Numbered from the stretch's first letter, positions 43,196 through 55,595 are shown. The stretch: 64,000 nt of DNA from Hydra vulgaris (GCF_038396675.1 NC_088933.1:13209501-13273500), one strand, 5' to 3'. The notes: generated from the sequence alone by a model not told the origin. Translations and numbers: made by a program.

Positions 43196-46183
43196 TTACT
43201 GTAAGAGAAAAGATGAAGATTGTAGAGCAAGATAACGATTGACGGATGATTTAAAAGATTGCAAATTATACGAATCAGGAAAGCAAGATGAAGGAAGCGA
43301 ATTCCAAAGAACTGATGTTCGAGGAAAAAAACTAGAAGAATAAGCGTTTTTGGAGCACTTAGGAACAGTCACAGAAAAAGGATGACACTTAATTGAATAA
43401 CGAGTAACACGAGAATGAATTTTAGTAGATGGCACAAGAGCCGCTAGCTCTTTAGAGCAGTGCCCATTATAGTATTTGTAAAAAAGAGAAAGAGAAGCAA
43501 CATTACGACAATGTGATAATGGTTGAAGGTTGGCTGCAAGAGCAGGTCCAACTATGTTTACAATGCGTTTTTGCACCTTGTCTAAAAGAGAAAGGGCATC
43601 ATTAGAAGATCCGCCCCAGATATGGCAACAGTATTCCATACAAGGTCGGATTTGAGATTTATAGACATAGAGAATAGAATCCAGAGTAAGAAAGTGGCGA
43701 GCTTGATAAAGAGATGCAACCTTAGCAGATGCTAATTTTGCAACTGATTTGATATATGGTTTCCAAGAAAGATTGGAAGTAAGAGTTAATCCTAGAAGAT
43801 GAAGAGTAGGTGACGCATCGAGTACATCACCGTTCATAAATATAGGAAGATCTAAATTATTGCGATAACGATTGGCTGAAAAAAATTGAGTTTTATCTGA
43901 ATTAAAGTTCACCAGCCACTGTGAGCCCCATGCTGTAGCAGAAGTGAGATCCTTTTCAAGCTCAAATGCCCCCTCCAAGCAATCAGAGGGTGTTGGTTTC
44001 TTATCACGACAAGAATAAATGGTAGTATCATCAGCAAACAATGCCACCTTAGATGTGAGAATATCTGGAAGATCGTTGATGTAAATTAAAAAGAGTATAG
44101 GGCCAAGGATAGAACCTTGAGGAACCCCTGAAGTTACAGAATAAGAAGAAGAGTGTTGTCCATCAAGGACAACTTTTATGCTACGGTTGAAAAGGAAGGA
44201 TTCAATGATCTTAAAGATGTTGCCGGATACACCATAAGAAGAAAGCTTATGGAGAAGACCAGCATGCCAAACTTTATCAAACGCTTTTGAAATGTCAAGA
44301 GCGATGGCCTTAACCTCTCCACCTTCATCTAATGCACGATAAAACCTGTCAGTTATTACTGTTAGCAAATCAGCTGTAGAACGAGAAGATCGAAACCAAT
44401 ATTGATGGTCAGAAAGTAAGTTATTAGATTCAAGATAAGAAATTAAGTGTTTGTTAATTAAAGATTCAAAAACCTTGCTTATGATAGGAAGAAGACTTAT
44501 GGGACGGTAGTTAGACGAATCAGATCGCTCTCCAGAATTTTTGAAGATAGGGATAACAGATGCGGCTTTCCAGCAGACTGGAAAACAAGACTCTGATAAG
44601 CACTTGTTGAATAGTTTTGAGAGTATAGACGACAGCTCCGGAGAACACTTCTGCAAGACAATAACAGGTATGTTGTCTGGGCCACAAGCTGTAGAAGAGT
44701 CTAGGCAGGAAATCACTTTAGATACAGATGCTGGAGTGATATGAATGTCAAGCAATGGATCAACCTGTTTGTTGGCAATATCAGGTAGAACGCAATTAGT
44801 GGAATCAAGAGATGATATTGATGAAAAGTTTTTAGCAAACAGTTCGGCTTTGTCTTTAGGTGAGGTGACAAAGTCTGAACCATACATGAGAGGTGGAATT
44901 ATAGATTTGCCCTTATTATTGATATTATTAAAGATTCTCCAGAAGTCACGAGAGCCTAATTTTTGAGATGAGATACGAGATTTCATGACCTGAGAATAGC
45001 GGGTTTTGGCGTTAGACAAAACCTTTTTACAGTTGTTTCTAGCAGTAATAAACAGACGTCTGTTTTCTGGAGAATTGTTTTGCTGATAAATATGAAAGTA
45101 ACGGTTTCGATTGGCAATCGCAGCAGCACAGTGTGAGGAAAACCATGGAGGAGAGTGAGGCTTGACCTGGAATCGTCGAGAGGGAATAAAAGATTCCATG
45201 CCAGCCTGAATCCACGAAGTTATGTAAGAAGCACATTTGTCGACAGGAAGTTGAAAGATTTCTACCCAAGGGCCATCACGAAGAAAGTCACGGAAAGAAT
45301 CCCAGTCAGCTTTACTGTAGTTGAAACAGGTTCGGTAATAGGGGGATTCAGGTGATGAAGAAGAATGAGATATTAGTTTTAGAGAGATCAAACTGTGATC
45401 AGAAGAACCTAAGGGTGAATGCGGAGAAACTGAGCACTGACTAGGATCAGAAACAAGACATAAGTCGAGTAGAGAAGGTAAATGATTAGGGTTGTCAGGA
45501 AAGCGAGTTGGAAAGTTGACTATTTGAGTTAGGGATTGAGAAAGGCAAAAGTTGTGGGCTTTAATGCCTGCAGAGTCACTGGCACTAGAGCCAAGCCATT
45601 CAGAGTGGTGAGCATTAAAGTCACCGACAACAACTATATTAGCTGATGGATAAAGAGAGAGGGCTTGGTCAATATGATCAGAAATAACATCAAAAAGAGT
45701 GCAGTCTTGAGATGAAGGAGAGCGATATAGAACAAAGAGAAAGGCAATAGAGTGAAGTGGTGCTAAACGAAAGCACATGAAAGAATAGTCTGTGGATTCA
45801 AACCTAGTTTCACGACAAACAGGTGAATTCTTACAAATGTAAATGCCCAGGCCAAGCATGTGACTATTGGAGTCTTTACGAATCAGAGGAAGATAACCAT
45901 CAACACTAAGATCACAAGATGAGACAGCCGAACTTAAATTAGTCTCACAAAGAGCAAGCAGGTCTGGTGAACTTTGCAAGAGATAAGACTCAACAGAAGA
46001 AAAGTTACTTCGAAGACCACAAATATTAGTGAATGATATGTTTAGAGAACTTGGTGATGATGATAGTTTTTTGTGTTTTATAGTTTTTGGTACTTTATTC
46101 ATTTTTAAATTAGATTGAAGAACTTGACTCAAAGCATAGATAGTACTCAGAACACCGTTTAATAGCCCAAGCAATTGCCTCAT
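43196..46183 (-). CDS. LINE ORF2 protein: endonuclease and reverse transcriptase
   Basis: 995 codons without interruption. The APE-type endonuclease spans about 45-270: NICGLRSN, LCETNL (Glu), VLYRSPSSQ, GDFNAHHSEW (187-196) and GSSDHSLI (259-266, Asp-His). The reverse transcriptase spans about 535-800: SNYRPISLLPIISKVFE (557 onward), LDISKAFDKVWH (629-640, first Asp), SGVPQGSILGPILFLIYIND (685-704) and LFADDTTIY (715-723, catalytic Asp pair). A thumb/C-terminal region with Cys/His-containing CMEYCCHIWGG follows. The normally conserved QFGFR block reads QYWFRSSRST, otherwise all key residues are present. The true start may be internal, at Met28 (MNKVPKTIKH). The copy-and-paste enzyme would nick the target and prime cDNA synthesis there. 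Clade is jockey/RTE-X/CR1-like by overall shape; not resolved. Confidence 0.92.
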   Translation of the reverse strand: MRQLLGLLNGVLSTIYALSQVLQSNLKMNKVPKTIKHKKLSSSPSSLNISFTNICGLRSNFSSVESYLLQSSPDLLALCETNLSSAVSSCDLSVDGYLPLIRKDSNSHMLGLGIYICKNSPVCRETRFESTDYSFMCFRLAPLHSIAFLFVLYRSPSSQDCTLFDVISDHIDQALSLYPSANIVVVGDFNAHHSEWLGSSASDSAGIKAHNFCLSQSLTQIVNFPTRFPDNPNHLPSLLDLCLVSDPSQCSVSPHSPLGSSDHSLISLKLISHSSSSPESPYYRTCFNYSKADWDSFRDFLRDGPWVEIFQLPVDKCASYITSWIQAGMESFIPSRRFQVKPHSPPWFSSHCAAAIANRNRYFHIYQQNNSPENRRLFITARNNCKKVLSNAKTRYSQVMKSRISSQKLGSRDFWRIFNNINNKGKSIIPPLMYGSDFVTSPKDKAELFAKNFSSISSLDSTNCVLPDIANKQVDPLLDIHITPASVSKVISCLDSSTACGPDNIPVIVLQKCSPELSSILSKLFNKCLSESCFPVCWKAASVIPIFKNSGERSDSSNYRPISLLPIISKVFESLINKHLISYLESNNLLSDHQYWFRSSRSTADLLTVITDRFYRALDEGGEVKAIALDISKAFDKVWHAGLLHKLSSYGVSGNIFKIIESFLFNRSIKVVLDGQHSSSYSVTSGVPQGSILGPILFLIYINDLPDILTSKVALFADDTTIYSCRDKKPTPSDCLEGAFELEKDLTSATAWGSQWLVNFNSDKTQFFSANRYRNNLDLPIFMNGDVLDASPTLHLLGLTLTSNLSWKPYIKSVAKLASAKVASLYQARHFLTLDSILYVYKSQIRPCMEYCCHIWGGSSNDALSLLDKVQKRIVNIVGPALAANLQPLSHCRNVASLSLFYKYYNGHCSKELAALVPSTKIHSRVTRYSIKCHPFSVTVPKCSKNAYSSSFFPRTSVLWNSLPSSCFPDSYNLQSFKSSVNRYLALQSSSFLLQ

Positions 46184-46857
46184 TACTACTAATAAACCCT
46201 AAGCCGTAACAAAGGGCTCCAAATGTGGCCTCCGCAATGCACACCAAAAGTACAAACAGGGACACCATCCATGCGCAACATGGCACTGTTAGTACTTTGA
46301 TATTTTTCAGCTGTTGATGGGAATCAGCCTCTCTGAGAGCTACCACAGAGTTCGGGAAACCTGACTACCAGCCGGCCTCAGAACCATAAAACTGAGTTTT
46401 AGAGCTGTACCCTCATAAGGAGATAATAGAATGAGTTGCTTAGTCATAAAAACAGTGACACAAGCAAACCCATGCATTGAGTCAAGAAGATCCAGCATTC
46501 AACATCCTAAACTGGAAACAATGTATTAAAAATACATCTGCGCCAGCCTAATAGATGAAGGAGGGGTGCGAGGCTGGTCAACAGATAGAATCTGTTTACC
46601 CCTCAAGTCTTTGCCTAGGAGGCCTTCTACAAGACAGTAGCTGGGTGCATTTAACATCTGCCCAAGATGAGTATTTTTATCGAGACACCATCTCTAGCCT
46701 TTACTCAACCAAGAGCCCCAAGGCAGGGGGTGTTTTAAATCGGAGTTGGCATCTCCTAGCCTTTGCCTAAAAAGGCGTATCCTACAAGGCAGCAGGACAT
46801 GAAGCAGATTGTACTGGGTTACATGTTACCAGTAGCAGGATAACCTGATCTGACAAA
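46184..46857 (-). other. LINE 5' leader
   Basis: Less AT-rich than the surroundings and without a convincing ORF1. The short ORFs on either strand (46110-46346, 46555-46770) show no recognisable features. It probably serves as promoter and 5' UTR of the element. Confidence 0.5.
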
Positions 46858-46975
46858 GGAAGCAAAAAAAAATAGCAAAAAAAAAAAGCAAAAAAAAATA
46901 GCAAAAAAAATAGCAAAAAAAAAATAGCAAAAAAAAATAGAAGCAAAAAAAAATAGAAGCAAAAAAAAAATTCTT
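46858..46975. repeat. A-rich tandem repeat (agcaaaaaaaa-type)
   Basis: About ten variable copies of (at)agcaaaaaaaa. It reads as Phe-rich hydrophobic sequence on the minus strand, which is an artefact. Confidence 0.9.
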
Positions 46976-48052
46976 TCCTTTAGTGCAGTTAATGATAAAA
47001 AGAGCAGTAAAACTTATTAAAGATTTTGTAATAATATCAATAAAATCACGTTCAACAATGATTTTCAACTAATAATTCAACTAATAAAATCAAAACTATA
47101 TAATTCAACTATTCAATCAAAATATAATTCAATCAAAAATATATTCAATCAAAAATATAATTCAACTAATAAAATAAAAACAATTCAACTAATAAAATCA
47201 CGTTCAACAATGATAAATATTCTTACTGTAGTAAGAGTTAGTACTAGTTAACAAATTTGAACAAATAAATATAAAATAGTGAAAAAACAATGAACAAATA
47301 ACTTGAACTAAATCTTGAATTTGAATTAATTGGTTCTAATTTGTTCAAGCATAACCTTAAAAAATAAGTTTATATAATAAATTTTATGTATAACTAGTTA
47401 TACATATAGTTAACTATCAGGAGTTATATGTATAACTGCATGCATTTTAAAGCATTTTATTTAATTTATATATTAGTTTAGATCATATTACTTTGAATAC
47501 TGGACCCAGAGACTTTATTCCCAATTACACTGTGGTACTCCAGATTAAAAATTTAAAAGTTTCTGTAAATATCCTGTTTTTGTTCCTCAATGTACTTGTT
47601 AGTCCCTTAAGTTTTATGAACCTTATTATATATTTTTTTTTTTTTTTTTTTTTTTGTTATTTCACCTCCCCAAGGCCCAGAAGGCCACTACAAATGAGGA
47701 GGCTACTTAATTGTGGTCATAACCTTCTCTCAACTCTATAACTTCGAAACACGAACCTTGACGAACAAGGCCGCTGCGCGGAGAAACAAGTTGATATATA
47801 AAGTTGATATATAAAGAAACAAGTTGATATATAAAGTTAAAAGTTTTGGAGCCTAAAAAAAGTTACAGAAACCTCCCTATCTTCCCCCTATTTTATTTTA
47901 TTTTTTTAATAAAGAAAATTTGACTTTCAAACCTGCATTTCTTTGTGGGACACTGCAGTGTCCCATGCATGCATGCTTGGTTTTTGACAACATTAGAACT
48001 TGCATCAGTCAATTGTTTGCAGATAATATACTCAAGAACTATATTCAATGTT

Positions 48053-48110
48053 CGATGTTCAAATATCATATGAACATTCTCTAACATGTTCATATGATAT
48101 TTGAACATCA
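48053..48110. repeat. perfect 23-bp-arm palindrome
   Basis: gatgttcaaatatcatatga at 48053 onward is exactly inverted at 48088-48110, with a 12-bp spacer. Confidence 0.9.
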
Positions 48111-48570
48111 CAAATTTAATAATATTGTTGTGATATGTTATATAAATAATTCCATAATAGATTATGATATGAAAATAAGATAGGATATGAAGGCAATGAT
48201 CAAAGAATAAATTTACTTATAGAAATTTAGATGTTTGTTTATTAGTTTCAGAATATTATATTATGTGTGACCGCAGCCTTCTATAATAACAGGCCTTGAC
48301 ATCGCGCAACAAAGTTGTTTAACGGAAGGCCAATTCCTAATACTGTGTTTACATTTTCATCTTTTAACATTAGACGAAAGTTTGTGTTCGCGCTTTTTTA
48401 ATAAATCTTTAAAATGTGATTGGTTTATAAATTAGATAGCCCAACATCAAGACGATAACGTTGTAAGGTTCAAGGCGTTAACTTTGTAAGGTAATAATAT
48501 TGTCAAACTATAATAAATAATAAACTTATAATAAACGATAAGTTTTTTTAATAATTAAAATGCCTTAAAA

Positions 48571-49542
48571 ATGCCTTTAAAATGCTGTGTATCTCTTTGC
48601 AAGTCGAACTATCTCAACTACAACAAAAATATCAATTTATACAACTACAATATCAATTACAACTACAACAAAAATATCAATACTCAACTACGACAAAAAT
48701 ATTAATTTATAAATTCCCGAAGAATCTTTTAGATTCTTCGGGATTTAGAATCTTTTAGATTCTTTTTAGAATTTAAAAGATTCTAAAAAGATGTAGTGAA
48801 GCTATCCCAAGAACTGGTTTTATTGTTACAGACTATACAGCATTATGTCAACTGCATTGGCCAAATGAAGCACCTTTTGAAAGCAAATATGGGAAGCAAC
48901 GACCTTTAAACTCACCATCTGTTTTTAAAATATTCCGCCTAGTTGTTTAGCCACACCAGCAAGTAATGTTAGAAAAAATATAACTTACCAGATGAGTTAA
49001 ATGATTTTCTAAAAGAGGATGAAATTATATTTGACGATATTCAATCTTTGTTAAGTGATAATAACGATGTTATTGTTTTCCAGCTTAATAAAAAAAGTTT
49101 ACACATACAATCAAAAATGTACAAACTTGGTGTTTCATTATTTATTTTAGTAATTTTCAATGATTATTCATTTGCAGCTAACCATAATGGCACAATTTGT
49201 AATATTTCATATTTAGCTGTAAACAAATTAAAGTTAATAAAAACAAAATCAGCTTTATTTGAAGCAGTTAGATTTTTAAAAAATAAAGAAAGTTTGCTTC
49301 AATCAAATATTCTATTCGAACACCTTAATGCTATGAGAAAAGTTAATGTTGGTGAAGTTTTATATACTTCAGATATTATATGTAGAGCATATGAGTATTT
49401 TGCTATGCGACGAAGTTTATATGATTGTATGTGTATTGACTACAAGTTGCCAAGTATAAGGACTTTAACCCTGTTGAGATATATTGATAAAACTTTTTTT
49501 TTGCTTGAATCAACTTTTGTTGGTGTTTTTTATTGTTGGTGA
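48571..49542 (+). pseudogene. THAP-domain transposase-like protein, broken (P-element/Kolobok type)
   Basis: Starts MPLKCCVSLCKSNY, the classic THAP opening with its first zinc cysteines. About 150 bp of short repeats and hairpins then interrupt the domain (48640-48790). The THAP half resumes in frame with AIPRTGFIVTDYTALCQLHW (Cys-x2-His zinc pair) and GKQRPLNSPSVF, followed by stops near 48950. The frame from 49048 reads an acidic linker, then YEYFAMRRSLYDCM, LPSIRTLTLL and DKTFFLLES, resembling the conserved block that follows THAP in P-element-like transposases. No catalytic core follows. Its place inside the large inverted-repeat region suggests it belonged to that element. Confidence 0.65.
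48716..48795. repeat. short hairpins inserted in the THAP frame
   Basis: tcccgaagaatc/gattcttcggga and ttagaatctttt/aaaagattctaa pair locally. They lie exactly where the THAP domain is interrupted. Confidence 0.8.
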
Positions 49543-50132
49543 TTTTTATTGTTACCATTTTTAGCAAAAAAAATTAAAAATACAGTTATCTTTCTAATAT
49601 ATAGATATATACTTTGTTATGGTTCTGCTTGTTATTGATACTATTTAATATTACATAAATATTCTTAATGAAATTTGAAATACGAAAAGCATGATTATCT
49701 TTTAACAATTTTTTGGTTTTCTTTTTATATTTCCGTTTTTACTAGAGATTATTATTAGAAAACATAGACTGCCATTACACCCTACCTAATATAAAAATAT
49801 ATCAATATAAGTAAAAGTGAAAGTTTAATCGGCCTTCAGTTTTTACGGCATTTTAGAAGTTATTATAGAAGTCTACATCATTGAAAAAGTAGGTTTTTAC
49901 ATTTTTGTTTTTGTTTTTTTGTTTAACTACTTATCCTTATTGATTACTTTTTTTCAGGATTCTCCTCATGGGTTCAAGCTCATTACGCATAATATGTGTT
50001 CAATTACGCATAAACGTTAGTCATTGTAAGTAATAAATTAGGAAATAATTATTTGTGAAATATTGTAGTCATTAATGACTTCAAACTGGCTAATAATTAA
50101 AATTGCTCGACTAATAAGGTTCCTTATTAAAA
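49543..50132. other. AT-rich non-coding DNA
   Basis: No gene or repeat end recognised. Confidence 0.5.
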
Positions 50133-50321
<189 letters not shown>

Positions 50322-50569
50322 ATTTGTATTTATTTTTTTTTTTTTTAGAAAATGTTTGAAGAAAGTTAGAAGATACTAAAAACCTTGGTATTATACAAGC
50401 CGAAGCGATTTAATTAATTCAATTGACAAAAAACGGCGTGAAAATCGCAAAAAAAAAAATAATATTTTTAATATTCGTTTTGGATGTATTGATTAATAGC
50501 ATTTATTTTTAAATAAATTCATTTTGCAACACTTTTTTTAATTTTATAAAATTTCGTCATAATAGTTTA

Positions 50570-51001
50570 AGGTAAATCCCACCTAGGTTATAGGTGGAAA
50601 ACATCACATGTAAAAGATCAAAAATGCTACACGTTTTGAATACCAAATGGGATAAAGTAGCAAATACCAGATTAAGTTAAGCCTCTCTGAAAGCTTCGAT
50701 GATTAATTTTAAATTACTATTTAAGTAATTTTTAAATTAAAAGAATTTTAAAAATTATCATAGAAGCATTCGGACTTTCATTTGTCTAGTATTGACTACT
50801 TTTATACCATTTGGATTAAAATATGTGGCATTTAAGATCTATAACATGTCGTATTTTCCACCTATGTCCCATGTAGGATTTACCAGATAAAACCCATGTG
50901 GGATTTACCATATGAAACCCACATGGGACAAAGTAATAATCCCCACATGGGTTACATGTGGAAAAAATCCACGCGTATCCCATGTGCGCTTTTTCACTGG
51001 G
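50570..51001. repeat. cluster of cccacatggg-type palindromes
   Basis: At least five copies of cccac(a/c)tggg-like palindromes alternate with ggtaaatccca words and end in tttttcactggg. The arrangement mirrors 40228-40560. Confidence 0.75.
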
Positions 51002-51180
51002 TTGGGCTACAGTAAGTAAAATCCGAGCCAACTAGCCCCGGCCTCCCCTAAAGCATTTTAAAAGGCCTATAGATATTAAATGCATAACATATGTAAAAGT
51101 TTTTTAACTTTCTAAAAATATTAAAAAGCTTTAAAAATTTCTCGAAACATGATTGCACTGTTAAAAATTTGTTGAGAATG

Positions 51181-51326
51181 TCATGATTGAGATACTCAAG
51201 TCATGATTGAGATACTCAAGTCATGATTGAGATACTTAAGTCATGATTGAGATACTCAAGTCATGATTGAGATACTCAAGTTATTAATGCGCTAGTAGTT
51301 AGTTAAGTTAGCGCATTAATAACTTG
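51181..51326. repeat. 20-bp tandem repeat (five copies) running into a hairpin
   Basis: tcatgattgagatactcaag is repeated five times (51181-51280, one substitution). The end of the last copy forms the left arm of a 17-bp-arm hairpin (51277-51293 with 51310-51326). There are no spacers, so it is not a CRISPR. Confidence 0.93.
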
Positions 51327-51468
51327 AAAACAAACATTGCAACTTTCTTTCTTATAAAAAATGATTTTTACATGCAAACCTGGTTTTTCTTTATAATTAA
51401 CGGGTTAAGAGTCCTAATAAGCGGCAGATCTAAATAAAAAAATTGGTCGGTGTGGAATAGACTTACCA

Positions 51469-51574
51469 TGACCAGTATTATATGGGTCATGGTAAATCCG
51501 TTGTTCCTCAAATTTAAGTCATGACTTAAATTTGAGGAACAACGGATTTACCATGACCCGTATAATACTGATCA
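51469..51574. repeat. near-perfect 53-bp-arm palindrome
   Basis: Centred on gtcatgac at 51518-51525. Arms contain gtcatggtaaatccgttgtt and its complement with two or three mismatches near the ends. A second hairpin, acatgagatgcatctcatgt, follows at about 51588-51612. Confidence 0.92.
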
Positions 51575-51614
51575 TGATAAGATAAAAAACATGAGATGCA
51601 TCTCATGTTTTTTG

Positions 51615-52499
51615 AAACTTTTTATACCGATGGTAGTTAATTAACTCATTTTAAGCAGGTGTTCTAAATACTACTTAAATTAATACTAATATTCAATCCT
51701 TTGATATACCGAACGTATACCGAAACGCTAAAAGTTTTATTTAAATTATTTTTAATATAAATTTTTTTTTATAGCTTTAAAATGAAAAAAATAAGTAAAG
51801 TTTTTATTTTTTTTTTAAAGTTATTTTTTTACATCTTACTGAAAATAATTGAAGTAAGGATTAAGTATAGAAAAGGAATGTGGAAAGGAAAAAATGTGGA
51901 ATAGATTCCCATGACAATAGATTTCCATGATCCGTATTTTACGGTTCAGGACAGCTAGTATATAATTAATGTCATCACTCAAAATCTCATATTTTATTTA
52001 CAAAATGTCCCTACAGACAAAAACAATCTTGGTAAAATCATTTTTTGAAAAAAAAAACTTATTTTTATTTTTGGCTATGCATCAAGTTTTATTCGTGTTT
52101 AAAACTTGTATAATGATCTGTGCGTGTTTGCTTAAGTTTCGAGCCTATTCAATATTAAATATAGTATATATTTTTTCATTTACTATTATAAACTATGATA
52201 AATCAACATGTTAAAAAAGTGTGTAAATTTTATGAAAATTTTTTGCTACATTTGTGGTGAAATGAAATTTTCATCAAAGAAAAGAACCACCTTTTGCGAA
52301 GGCTTTTTACCAGTATAACTTTGCTATAAAGGTTTGGGGACTAGGATAGGTTATGAACTCCATATATATGCTAACACTCATTTTCAGTTACGAGAACGAT
52401 TGAAAAAAAAAAGATCTTTAAAGCAAAACCTTGATCTTAAATGATATGGAGAAAACATAAAAACCATGCAGATGACATTTATGCTTGACCTGATCAGGT
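51615..52499. other. AT-rich non-coding DNA
   Basis: No gene. The 81-codon plus-strand ORF near 51969 has no recognisable features and starts in low-complexity sequence. Confidence 0.5.
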
Positions 52500-52559
52500 C
52501 TTTAATATTTTCAAAAAAATGTGCTGTTTAAACAGCACATTTTTTTGAAAATATTAAAG
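52500..52559. repeat. perfect 60-bp palindrome without spacer
   Basis: Both 30-bp arms are exact, centred between 52529 and 52530 on tgtttaaaca. Confidence 0.95.
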
Positions 52560-52659
52560 TGTAGTCTCACGGAATATGAATTTGGGTAACTAATAAAAGT
52601 TGCATTCATTTACAAAAAAAAAATTCTTAAGGCCTTCCCGGGCCCTTAAAAAAAAAAAA

Positions 52660-53400
52660 AATTGCGCCAACTTACCCCACCACGGGTAAGTTGGCGCAAT
52701 TTTATAAAAATGATTATTAATGTACTATTAAGTGCATAATTAATATAAATTATTTTACTATTAACTTTGGCAACAAATTTAAGCCAAAAATTTAATATTA
52801 CATTTAGTTGGTACCAAATTTTAGTACGTATAACAGCCAAAACAGTAGCAAACTTTTTATCTGTGAAAAAAAAACCTAAAAAAATTATTTTTTAATTTTT
52901 TTGGTAAGAATAAATTTTTTCAACATTGTTAAAGATTAAAAAAATAATAATAGTAATTTTATAAAAATACATGTTTTTTTCCATAGTAAATGCTATAAGC
53001 CAACTTACCCCGTGAAAATTTTGCCAACATAAACCGAAAGCCTTTTTTTTCAATAAACAGTCTTTAGATCCTGAAAAACGGCAACTTTAAAAAAAGTCGG
53101 ACTGAATATAGTAAACCAATTGTGACTGGAACTTTTACAATAGTTTTTTTTTCATTCGATTATCTATTTTCTTTGTAAAGTAAAAAGGAAGAGATGTTCC
53201 AAAAACTACGTTTTTGTCCAAAAAACACACAAATCTTAATATCTCCTATGCGCATGCGCGAATCCTGTCAATACTATAGTTAATGATTAAATGGTCAATT
53301 AAAAAGATTCTGTGTAATTTTTGTCGATTTCTGATTAAAGGCTCTAAAGATAAACGCAGTTCGTCATCTTACCCCTGCGCCCAACTAGCCACAGTTTCCC
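52660..53400. mobile_element. possible MITE with gccaacttacccc termini
   Basis: A hairpin ttgcgccaacttacccc/gggtaagttggcgcaa at about 52661-52700, a further copy gccaacttaccccgtg near 53000 and related words (cgtcatcttacccctgcgcc) near 53365 suggest decayed Tigger-derived short elements. No ORF. Boundaries uncertain. Confidence 0.4.
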
Positions 53401-53444
53401 CAACTTTGAATTCAAGAATATTGAAAAAGATTAAAAAAAAAATA

Positions 53445-53510
53445 GGTATAAACAAAAGGATTTGAACCCACGCTAAGCACTTTAACCACTTTGGCATGCT
53501 ATAATATCAT
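53445..53510 (-). repeat. tRNA-derived (SINE-like) remnant with good B box
   Basis: The minus strand reads atgccaaagtggttaaagtg (A-box-like) followed by gggttcaaatcc, which fits the Pol III B-box consensus. A and B elements are only about 20 nt apart, too close for an intact tRNA, so the middle has been lost. Confidence 0.45.
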
Positions 53511-53511
53511 C

Positions 53512-55595
53512 TTTTAACACTATTTAATAAACATAAGACTCATTATTTATTAAACTTTATAAAACGCCATATAAATGCTATATATAAAATTTAAGGAGAA
53601 ACTGCCGCAATAAAATTTTCAAGTAAAAGTAAATCTGTAAAATTTGATATAATTTTTAATAATTTACATAACTTTACTTAAATTAAGTTTATTGCATGAC
53701 GATCAACTCTTGCAACTTTGTTTATGGGGTAGAGTAATTGTAGTCTGATCTTTAAAAATAGTCGTTACAGATACAAGTATGTTTGGATGAAAAGAAATTT
53801 TTACGCTTCAAAGCAAAAATCCATCTTTTAAACAATTTAGAATTTTTAAGAGGAAATTTATGGAAAGATATTGCGCTGTCTTTTAAAACATCCATATGCA
53901 CAAGACTAAACAATTTTATGGTAGAGTTTTCAAACAAAATAGCTAATTTAAATAAAAGCTTAGGCAAAAGCAATGATGTCGGTATTTATATGAACTAACT
54001 TAATTAGACTTAAAATTACCAACTTAATAAGAGCAGCCCACTTTATTAAGTTGGTAAAAAACGATTTTTAATTCTTACTCGAAACCTGTATTATTAAATA
54101 CCATACCCTAACCTTGAACATAACTAATAAGATTATTTTATTGAAAACATTGCCCTAACTATGACCAAAGAGTCAGTAATGATCAGAATTAGGGTTTGGT
54201 TATGGCATCGTATTCAATAATATTTATTTTGCATAAGACTCGTTTTTTATACACATCCGCTAATAATCTAATATTGCCTTTTCTTGACAAAAACATGAGG
54301 AAATTGCGGTTAGTTCTTAAGTCTGATGTTCCTTTCAAATTCGGCTTAGCCGTTAACTTGTTAATGTGACTCTATCTTACTGATAAATGAATATATTTAA
54401 ATATAAAAAAATATTCTTTTTGAATTTTCAACTGAGTAAAAGCCTCACATATATTACATTAACATAGCCTAAAATCAGCTAATGTGAAAACATTTAAGAA
54501 AGAAGCTGAAAATATGGTAATCATCAAACGGAAGAAAATCTAAAAATTCCTTTGCATTATTTTGTTGCATAAGTTCAATATGCTCCCCCCTATTATTGCT
54601 CCAGTCAAATAATGAAGTACGGTGAATAGTTATTGAAGATTATTAATGTGATTTTTGCTAAAAATGTTTTGTAGTAATAATAAAATCTGCTGGCATAGTT
54701 ATCTCAAGACTTCAAAAATGTTCAACCTTTTAGTTGTAAGAACAGTTCATTCCCCATCCTTACCTTCAATCAATTCAAATATCCTTATCCCAGAGGAATC
54801 AAAATTTGTTTTGACATTTTAACCAAATTAAAAAAAATTTTAACCAGAAAAACCAGAGATATAGTAAAGGTAAAAAAGTTGTTTTTTAAAGGGGTCATGG
54901 GGAAAAGGTTGGTTTTCAAAAATGAATTTGATAAAATTTCTTATGATTTTGAATAAATTAAATTTTTTATTAAGAACCTCTTTATATTTCATCATTATGC
55001 TATAAGTATTATAATTACTATCAAGGCTCGAAACTTTCTGTGTTATAATAAATTAAGGGAAAGAGACATATCTCTTATCAAGAGATAGTCAGTTCAAGGT
55101 GGCTACCCACTATTAAAAGTCTAAAAAAATAAAAGAATAAAATGTACCGCCTATTTTCTCAAAAAAAAAAAATTAAAAATCACCCGATTTCAATATACCG
55201 ATTGCCCAACTAACCGACTATATTCTTTATAAAACCGACTATAACTTGAAAATCGCCTTCTTTGGGGAGGGGTATGATACCTCATACATACCCGTAGTAT
55301 TGTCTTTGATTACAGTTAAATTAAAATTTGGGTAACTGTTATGTCAATAATTTTAGGCGTTATTCTAAATTGTAAATTTTAGAGCATTAAAATTAAAAAT
55401 CTTTATTTTAGACTCAGCAAACAATTCCTATAATAAGCAATACTTTTGTTAAGTTTGAGCTAACTTGAAAAGTTCATTAATTTGTTATCTATGTTGAAAT
55501 AACGCTGTTTTTAGTTAACTATATGGGTATTAAATGGCATAATGTTAGAGATTTGTATCTTTTATTAGTTTTGATTCCAATGCTATTAAAATGTT
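53512..55595. other. AT-rich non-coding DNA
   Basis: No supported gene. Two ORFs of about 70 codons overlap on opposite strands near 53752-53998; neither shows a motif. A hairpin ttaccaacttaataa/ttattaagttggtaa lies at about 54015-54058, and imperfect inverted sequence around 54080-54240 (taccctaacc... and ...agggtttgg) may be a decayed short element. Confidence 0.5.

Larger units (their letters stand above)
43127..46860 (-). mobile_element. LINE with intact ORF2, inserted in the right inverted arm
   Basis: The 3' end on the minus strand is an A-tract (T-run at 43131-43141) after a short 3' UTR. ORF2 is complete. About 650 bp of GC-richer leader (46184-46860) precedes it and an A-rich repeat lies beyond. 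Comparison with the unbroken left arm places the insertion between about 43062 and 47030. Similar words (aacatcaata and aatatcaata) at both edges may be a target duplication. Confidence 0.85.

Noticed and set aside
44497-45355. Several 60-76 codon ORFs on both strands
   Set aside because: Shadows of the LINE ORF2 in other frames.
46555-46770. 71-codon plus-strand ORF
   Set aside because: Antisense to the LINE leader, no recognisable features.
46826-47068. 80-codon Phe-rich minus-strand ORF resembling a membrane protein
   Set aside because: Hydrophobicity comes from the A-rich tandem repeat read as Phe and Leu.
53752-53998. Two overlapping 70-codon ORFs on opposite strands
   Set aside because: No motif, no neighbouring exons, AT-rich flanks; most likely chance.
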